Of a stretch of DNA of 64,000 bases, positions 59,348-64,000 are shown in pieces. The translations under genes were made by a program, and so were the position numbers. The stretch comes from CAYZMS01 sp964479625 (GTDB lineage: Bacteria > Bacteroidota > Bacteroidia > Chitinophagales > Saprospiraceae): positions 1-64,000 of the forward strand of contig CAYZMS010000018.1 of the NCBI GenBank assembly GCA_964479625.1. Reading direction: 5' to 3'. Numbering within the stretch: position 1 is the first letter of the stretch; each line of letters starts with the position of its first letter. Under the pieces are notes generated by a model, which was given only the letters and a program-made list of their open reading frames with translations, had not been told where the DNA came from and ran no database searches.

Positions 59348-61564
59348 ATGCAAATAAAACCTTACTTCATTGCCTTCCTGCTCTTGTTTTCAGGCAGTAG
59401 TCTAGTCGCCCAGGAAACCGGGCAAATGAGCCTTGGTCAAGCCTTGCAAATGGACTTTATGTTAAACGGCCAAAACGGTCCATCCGGTCTGACCTGGATC
59501 GAGGGTGGCGGTCGCTACTCTTTTTTGGATCCCGATGACGGGGCTATCAAAATCTACGATCTCGCCACCGGAACGGAAGAACTGTTGTTTTCCTCGGATG
59601 AACGCTTTTTCTCCGGTACCGACACCCCTTTCGAATACAATGAATTTCAATGGTCTGCAGATTTCAACTATTTGGTCTTTCAAACCAATTTCCAACCCGT
59701 ATGGCGAAATTCCGGAGATGCTGATTATTATTTGTACAGCATTGAGAAAGATGAAATGCGCCTGGTGGCTAAATTCGCCCGTACGGCGGAGTTGTCGCCG
59801 GATGGAAAAAAGGTAGCCTATGAAAAAGAGGGGAACCTTTTTGTAATGGAACTTGCCAGTGGGAAAACCACCCAACTAACGAATGATGCCCAGCCTCAGG
59901 TATACAACGGGCGCTTTGGCTGGGCTTATGAAGAGGAATTTGGATTGGTACAGGCCTGGAAATGGTCACCTGACAGCCGTTATCTGGCCTTCTACCAAAC
60001 GGATGAGCGGGAGATCCCCATTTACCGGATGATCGACTTTGATAAACCCCATGATGAATATGAGGAGATTCCCTATCCTCGAGTAGGAGACCCGGTTATC
60101 CCTGTGCGGATCGGCATCATCGACCTGGAAAAGGGAAATAAAAACCAATGGGTGGACCTCGACCTGGAAGGCGGGTACGTCCCTCGAATTTATTGGACGG
60201 CGGTGCCCGGACAACTGGCCGTGACACATCTGAACCGGGCACAGAATGAATTGGCCTTGTATTTTGCGGAGGCTAAAAGTGGAAAAACAAAACGTATTCT
60301 GGAGGAAAAAGATCCGGATGGTTGGATCGACCTGTTTGATTTCTTCGCCGGCATCCTGGATTATTTTACCTTTCCTGAAGACCGGGAAGAATTTTTCTGG
60401 ATATCCGGAGAAAGCGGCCACAACCACATATACCGGTATGATTACGAAGGGAATTTGCTAAATGCCGTAACGGAGGGCGACTGGGATGTGGTACGGGTGG
60501 AAGCCATTGATTGGGAGAAAGATCAGATCTATTTTACGTCCACTCAGGTTTCCCCTCTCGAACGCCATTTATACCGGACCTCTCTGGATGGGGGTACACC
60601 GGTCAGGATGACCCAGCCAGCAGGAAGGCATTCCATTGATATGTCGCCCAACGGCAAATATTATATCGATCGGTATTCGAGTATTGATCAATATAAGCAA
60701 GTCGAATTGTGGTCTTCGGAAGGAGAGCAACTTGAAACCCTTGCTGCCAACGAGCAGGTGGGGGTGTATCTGGAAAGCAATCCCTTTGCACCAAGGGAGT
60801 TGTTCCGTTTTACGACCACCGATGGGCAGCAATTGGACGGTTATTTGATCAAACCGCTCAATTTTGACCCGGATCAGTCCTATCCCTTGCTTTTGAATAT
60901 TTACGGTGGCCCTGGGGCCCAGTCTGTTTACAACGAATTCGGAGCAAATGGCTTTGAACAATACCTGGCGGCTAACGGCTATGTTATTGCCAGCGTGAAC
61001 AATCGGGGTAGCGGAGGGTACGGCCAGGATTTTATGGAGATCGTTTACGAACAACTCGGTAAATACGAAAGTCTGGACTTTGTGGAAACAGCCCAATACC
61101 TGGCCAATACTTACGATTGGGTAGATGGTGAACGCATGGCTATACGGGGGCACAGTTATGGCGGTTATGCTTCCAGTTATACCATGGTTACCCATCCGGG
61201 TGTATTTGACGTGGCCCTGGTGGGAGCACCGGTCACCGATCAACGATTGTACGACAATATTTATACGGAGCGCTACATGGGCCTGTTACCGGAAAACACC
61301 ACCAACTACGAGCAATCCTCGGTTATTACCCACGCTGCCAAGCTGGAAGGAGATATGCTGATCGCCCATTCCCTGATGGATGATAATGTCCATGTCATCA
61401 ATACTTACCAATTGGTGAAGGCTCTGACAGATGCCGGCAAGGATGTAGATCTGAGGATATACCCTCCCGGAAACCACGGCGTAGCCTATAATTGGCCCAG
61501 TTATCAGTTATTGTATCAGACGTATGTGGATTACCTGCAGGAGCACCTTCAAAAAAAGGCTTAA
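59348..61564 (+). CDS. Dipeptidyl peptidase IV-like (S9 family) serine peptidase
   Basis: 738 residues. Signal peptide (about 1-21). An N-terminal beta-propeller (about 30-480) contains repeated WxxD-type segments, and the C-terminal alpha/beta hydrolase has the catalytic serine S603 in GHSYGGY, the Asp in the DDNVH motif (about 678-682) and the His in GNHGVAYNW. It releases Xaa-Pro dipeptides from peptides in the periplasm or outside the cell (known for the family). It follows the C-S lyase by 12 bp. Confidence 0.93.
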   Translation: MQIKPYFIAFLLLFSGSSLVAQETGQMSLGQALQMDFMLNGQNGPSGLTWIEGGGRYSFLDPDDGAIKIYDLATGTEELLFSSDERFFSGTDTPFEYNEFQWSADFNYLVFQTNFQPVWRNSGDADYYLYSIEKDEMRLVAKFARTAELSPDGKKVAYEKEGNLFVMELASGKTTQLTNDAQPQVYNGRFGWAYEEEFGLVQAWKWSPDSRYLAFYQTDEREIPIYRMIDFDKPHDEYEEIPYPRVGDPVIPVRIGIIDLEKGNKNQWVDLDLEGGYVPRIYWTAVPGQLAVTHLNRAQNELALYFAEAKSGKTKRILEEKDPDGWIDLFDFFAGILDYFTFPEDREEFFWISGESGHNHIYRYDYEGNLLNAVTEGDWDVVRVEAIDWEKDQIYFTSTQVSPLERHLYRTSLDGGTPVRMTQPAGRHSIDMSPNGKYYIDRYSSIDQYKQVELWSSEGEQLETLAANEQVGVYLESNPFAPRELFRFTTTDGQQLDGYLIKPLNFDPDQSYPLLLNIYGGPGAQSVYNEFGANGFEQYLAANGYVIASVNNRGSGGYGQDFMEIVYEQLGKYESLDFVETAQYLANTYDWVDGERMAIRGHSYGGYASSYTMVTHPGVFDVALVGAPVTDQRLYDNIYTERYMGLLPENTTNYEQSSVITHAAKLEGDMLIAHSLMDDNVHVINTYQLVKALTDAGKDVDLRIYPPGNHGVAYNWPSYQLLYQTYVDYLQEHLQKKA

Positions 61565-61583
61565 CCTTAATTAATACAAGGCC

Positions 61584-62324
61584 ATGAAGTACCTACCTAT
61601 TTTTTGCATGCTCCCTTTCTTTTTATTACAGGCTTGCGGGAGTACCACCTCTTCAGAGGCCTTGTCCGTGGAGAATACGCATCGACTGGTGGAAATGGAA
61701 AAGGGACCTTGCTTCGGCCGCTGCCCCATTTTTACCCTGACGGTTTACGAAAATGGTGTGGTGCGGTACGTAGGGGAACGGTTTTCGGACCGAATGGGTA
61801 CCTGGGGGCGTAACCTCACCGAGGAAGAGCTTTTGAGCATAAAAGAGCTGGTCGGTCACGATGAGCTCTGGCGAATGCCCTCTGATTTCCCTACCCGGAT
61901 ACCCGACCTGCCACTGGTCACCATTACTATTTTTGAGGACGGGGAAACCCATCAGAAATCCATTGCCGGAAGGGAAGGTCGCCCTGCTTTAGTAGTCGAT
62001 TTAGAAGCCGCACTGGATGACCTCCTTCAGAGGGGAGAATGGATCGAGTTGGAAGCCTTTGACTATGGCTTACCGGAGGGTGCATTACCGGATCACCTGG
62101 CTATTTTACTCTATCCTCGAATGTATATTCAGGACCTTGAGTACAGATATTCTCAGCAAGATCTACGGTTTCAAAAACGACTGGCAGATACCTCAGCTTT
62201 TTGGTTAGCTACCTTCGACCCTCAGGTGACCCATCCACAGGAAATGCAATACCTACTCCAGGCAGATACCGCCGTCCGGCAGGTGGAGTTTTACATCCCG
62301 CCCCAAAAGAAAAAGAAGAACTAA
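61584..62324 (+). CDS. DUF6438 lipoprotein
   Basis: 246 residues. Lipobox LLQACG (Cys about 18). The DUF6438 core follows: the GPCFGRCPIFTLTVYENGV block (about 41-59), with two Cys residues in C-x3-C spacing, then regular beta strands. It is 19 bp downstream of the DPP IV gene and convergent with the type IX-secreted protein gene. Function unknown. Confidence 0.82.
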   Translation: MKYLPIFCMLPFFLLQACGSTTSSEALSVENTHRLVEMEKGPCFGRCPIFTLTVYENGVVRYVGERFSDRMGTWGRNLTEEELLSIKELVGHDELWRMPSDFPTRIPDLPLVTITIFEDGETHQKSIAGREGRPALVVDLEAALDDLLQRGEWIELEAFDYGLPEGALPDHLAILLYPRMYIQDLEYRYSQQDLRFQKRLADTSAFWLATFDPQVTHPQEMQYLLQADTAVRQVEFYIPPQKKKKN

Positions 62325-62326
62325 GG

Positions 62327-62374
62327 AAGAAGGGAATCTCAATAGGGCCTGGTACATTTTGAGACTCCCTTCTT
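62327..62374. terminator. Strong terminator-like hairpin between convergent genes
   Basis: AAGAAGGGAATCTCAA (62327-62342) pairs with TTGAGACTCCCTTCTT (62359-62374), 15 of 16 pairs, with A/T context. Confidence 0.75.
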
Positions 62375-62379
62375 GCTTG

Positions 62380-64000
62380 TTATCTCATCAGCGTAACATC
62401 TCCCTCAAAGGTTTTCTGGGTACCATCCACCAGCTCGGCAAGAATGCGATAGGCAAAGACCTGATTATTCAGGTAGCGGCCTTCCAACCGACCATCCCAG
62501 CCGAATTGCGGATCATTAGGTTGGAAGTTTTTCCGTTCGTAAAGCTTAGCACCCCATCGACTGTAAATGTTCAGGTAAATAATTTCTCGCACCTGTTCGC
62601 TGGCATATACTACAAAGAGATCATTAAAACCATCTCCGTTAGGACTGAAAACATTGGGGATGTAAAGTTGATCATCGCGATCCACAAATATGGCTACTTC
62701 ATCTTGGGCAGAACAGCCATTATTATCCTGTACGGCTATTGCATAAACAGTGGTCTCACTTGGCCTTAGGCGCTGGATCAGACAGTCGGAACAGGATAAG
62801 GTATCCGGTTTAAACCAGCGTACGCTATCCAGCGTTTCCGGCGGAACATTTGTCAATGCCTGAAGGGTTATGCGCTCTCCCTGTCGAATGTATTGGTCCT
62901 CTCCAAGATCTACCTCCAGTTCTATACCTTCATTGACGGTCAAAAGCTCAGTAAACTCACAACCCTGAACATCCTGTACGGTAAGAGAATAACGATCTGG
63001 TGGAAGGTTTTGAAAAACCGTATCTGTAGTAAATGATCTTCGATTAAGACTAAACACAAAAGGCGCAAGTCCGTTTTCTACCGATCGGATACGAATGGTA
63101 CCGTTCTGCTCTCCAAAACAGGTAACCGGCTGTACTTCAAAATTGATACCCCTTGGAAACACTTCGTTCTGGGTGATTACAACGCTATCCAGGTCTGAAC
63201 AACCCGTCAGGGAGTTGGTTAGCTCCAGAATATAGGTGCCTGAGCGCTGGACTTCGGGCTGGGCATCGCTTATTCGAACAGCCGGATCCTCGGCCAGGCG
63301 CCAGTTTGCTCGAAGCAAGGGGTCTTCCACCGGAACTCCTAATTGTACACTAGGGGTTTGGCAGTCAATCTCCTGGCTTGGTCCGGCGTTTGCCTGTGGC
63401 AGTATGCGATCGGATCGTACGGTTACCGTATCGCGACCAATACAACCGTTGGCCAGGTTTTGAATGGCAAGGGAATAAACATCGGGGTCTGCTACCTCCA
63501 GCTGGAAATTATTCGAAAGAATGGAATCTGGCAGGGAAAGACCTGTCCAAGAGTAAGTCCAATCCTGGTTGGGCGGAGAAAGTGGAGCAGTCAACTCTAA
63601 AAACTCCGTTCGGCAATCCAACTGCCCACCTCCGGAAATAATTGTCAATGGAGACAGCGTATCTTGAGGGACAATGACATTGGCTGTATTGGTGCAACCC
63701 GTAAGGCTATCCACAACTTCAAGGCGATATCTTCCACCCCGTTCAATAAGCAAAGCTACAGTATCAGTTATGGCTACAGGAGTGCTTTCCTCTTCGTATT
63801 CCCAGAAATAGAAAATGTTCGGCCCGGTAGTCGAACCAGCGGCACTGAGGTATTGCTGGGGGTTAAAACAATCAATTCGCTCTGGAGTAGCAAGCTGAGC
63901 GGAGGGTACATACCCTAAATCCCGGACGAGGATCTGTGCCGGTTCAGAGCGACAACCATAAATGGTGTCCTCTACGGTTAGCGTATAGGTTCCTGTCGCT
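62380..64000 (-). CDS. Type IX secretion (gliding-motility) C-terminal domain protein, 5' end outside the window
   Basis: The minus-strand frame is open from 62380 to the window edge at 64000, so at least ~540 residues are inside and the true start lies further right. Ig-like repeat modules (each roughly 90-100 residues, with patterns such as YTLTVEDTIYGC and YRLEVVDSLTGC) precede a TIGR04131-type C-terminal domain: VFSPNGDGFNDLFVVYASE, IYSRWGAKLYERKNFQPND, YRILAELVDGTQKTFEGD-V-TLMR. The terminal domain is the secretion and anchoring signal of the type IX system (type B). A large cell-surface or adhesion protein is likely. Confidence 0.92.
   Translation of the reverse strand, partial: ATGTYTLTVEDTIYGCRSEPAQILVRDLGYVPSAQLATPERIDCFNPQQYLSAAGSTTGPNIFYFWEYEEESTPVAITDTVALLIERGGRYRLEVVDSLTGCTNTANVIVPQDTLSPLTIISGGGQLDCRTEFLELTAPLSPPNQDWTYSWTGLSLPDSILSNNFQLEVADPDVYSLAIQNLANGCIGRDTVTVRSDRILPQANAGPSQEIDCQTPSVQLGVPVEDPLLRANWRLAEDPAVRISDAQPEVQRSGTYILELTNSLTGCSDLDSVVITQNEVFPRGINFEVQPVTCFGEQNGTIRIRSVENGLAPFVFSLNRRSFTTDTVFQNLPPDRYSLTVQDVQGCEFTELLTVNEGIELEVDLGEDQYIRQGERITLQALTNVPPETLDSVRWFKPDTLSCSDCLIQRLRPSETTVYAIAVQDNNGCSAQDEVAIFVDRDDQLYIPNVFSPNGDGFNDLFVVYASEQVREIIYLNIYSRWGAKLYERKNFQPNDPQFGWDGRLEGRYLNNQVFAYRILAELVDGTQKTFEGDVTLMR

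Noticed and set aside
1..64000. CRISPR array, prophage, rRNA operon or complete insertion sequence
   Set aside because: No regularly spaced repeats, phage structural genes, rRNA sequence or transposase frame with terminal repeats were seen.

Overview
The window looks like a chromosome piece from a marine-type Bacteroidota, most likely the Saprospiria (Lewinella or Phaeodactylibacter-like). This is inferred from a type IX secretion (gliding-motility type) C-terminal domain, the ftsX-DUF3098-uppP-truB gene order, weak Shine-Dalgarno sites, several TAnnTTTG-like promoter boxes, a fused phosphate transporter and Bacteroidota-style small proteins. No rRNA genes, CRISPR arrays, phage structural genes or complete insertion sequences are visible.

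Layout. 1-6840: a DUF502 membrane protein and a MarR regulator, then a compact run GNAT - sodium:solute symporter - M20 amidohydrolase - alanine-racemase homologue - ornithine/alanine-racemase-family enzyme, which looks like amino acid or peptide-derivative uptake and processing. 6990-8180: a cold-shock-domain protein and two very small proteins. 8178-15433 (minus strand): an MFS exporter, a YtxH/YqjE-like membrane trio, then truB, uppP, DUF3098 and ftsX (envelope and translation housekeeping). 15586-21508: leuS, then secreted or lipoprotein genes in a visibly GC-richer block.

21540-25290 is a decay or integration island next to tRNA-Arg(TCT). It holds a Fic gene that has lost its 5' end, a frameshifted metallophosphoesterase remnant, a DUF433/DUF5615 toxin-antitoxin pair, a fragment of an excisionase-type antitoxin, three copies of an ~80-bp repeat and a 100-N assembly gap placed inside one repeat copy.

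25680-33260: a methyltransferase, a PiT phosphate transporter with a PhoU-like tail, rpsU, tRNA-Leu(TAA), polyphosphate kinase and a DUF72 protein. 33335-38832: biotin cluster bioF-bioD-bioA-(ketosynthase)-bioB, followed by tpiA. 39682-45586: two tandem paralogous outer-membrane proteins, rimM, a lipoprotein, mnmA, an RlpA/SPOR protein and a cohesin-domain protein.

The most unusual locus is 45673-54025 (minus strand, apparently one transcription unit). In order of transcription it encodes a small three-helix membrane protein resembling Pycsar effectors (PycTM/DUF5706), a large FAD-dependent desaturase-like oxidoreductase, a 7-TM protein resembling Pyr4/PaxB-type terpene cyclases, and a 1714-residue protein combining a Ser/Thr kinase, an AAA ATPase, a helical-repeat region, GAF and a class III nucleotide cyclase with adenylate-type residues. 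This is my best candidate for an undescribed system: cyclic-nucleotide signalling combined with a membrane effector and a lipid or terpenoid enzyme pair.

54181-64000: a BamA/TamA-like barrel, a TIGR04283 glycosyltransferase, a small secreted protein, an OmpA lipoprotein, a PatB-type C-S lyase, a DPP IV-type peptidase, a DUF6438 lipoprotein and the C-terminal part of a large type IX-secreted protein that runs off the end. All assignments come from reading the sequence; no database search was run.
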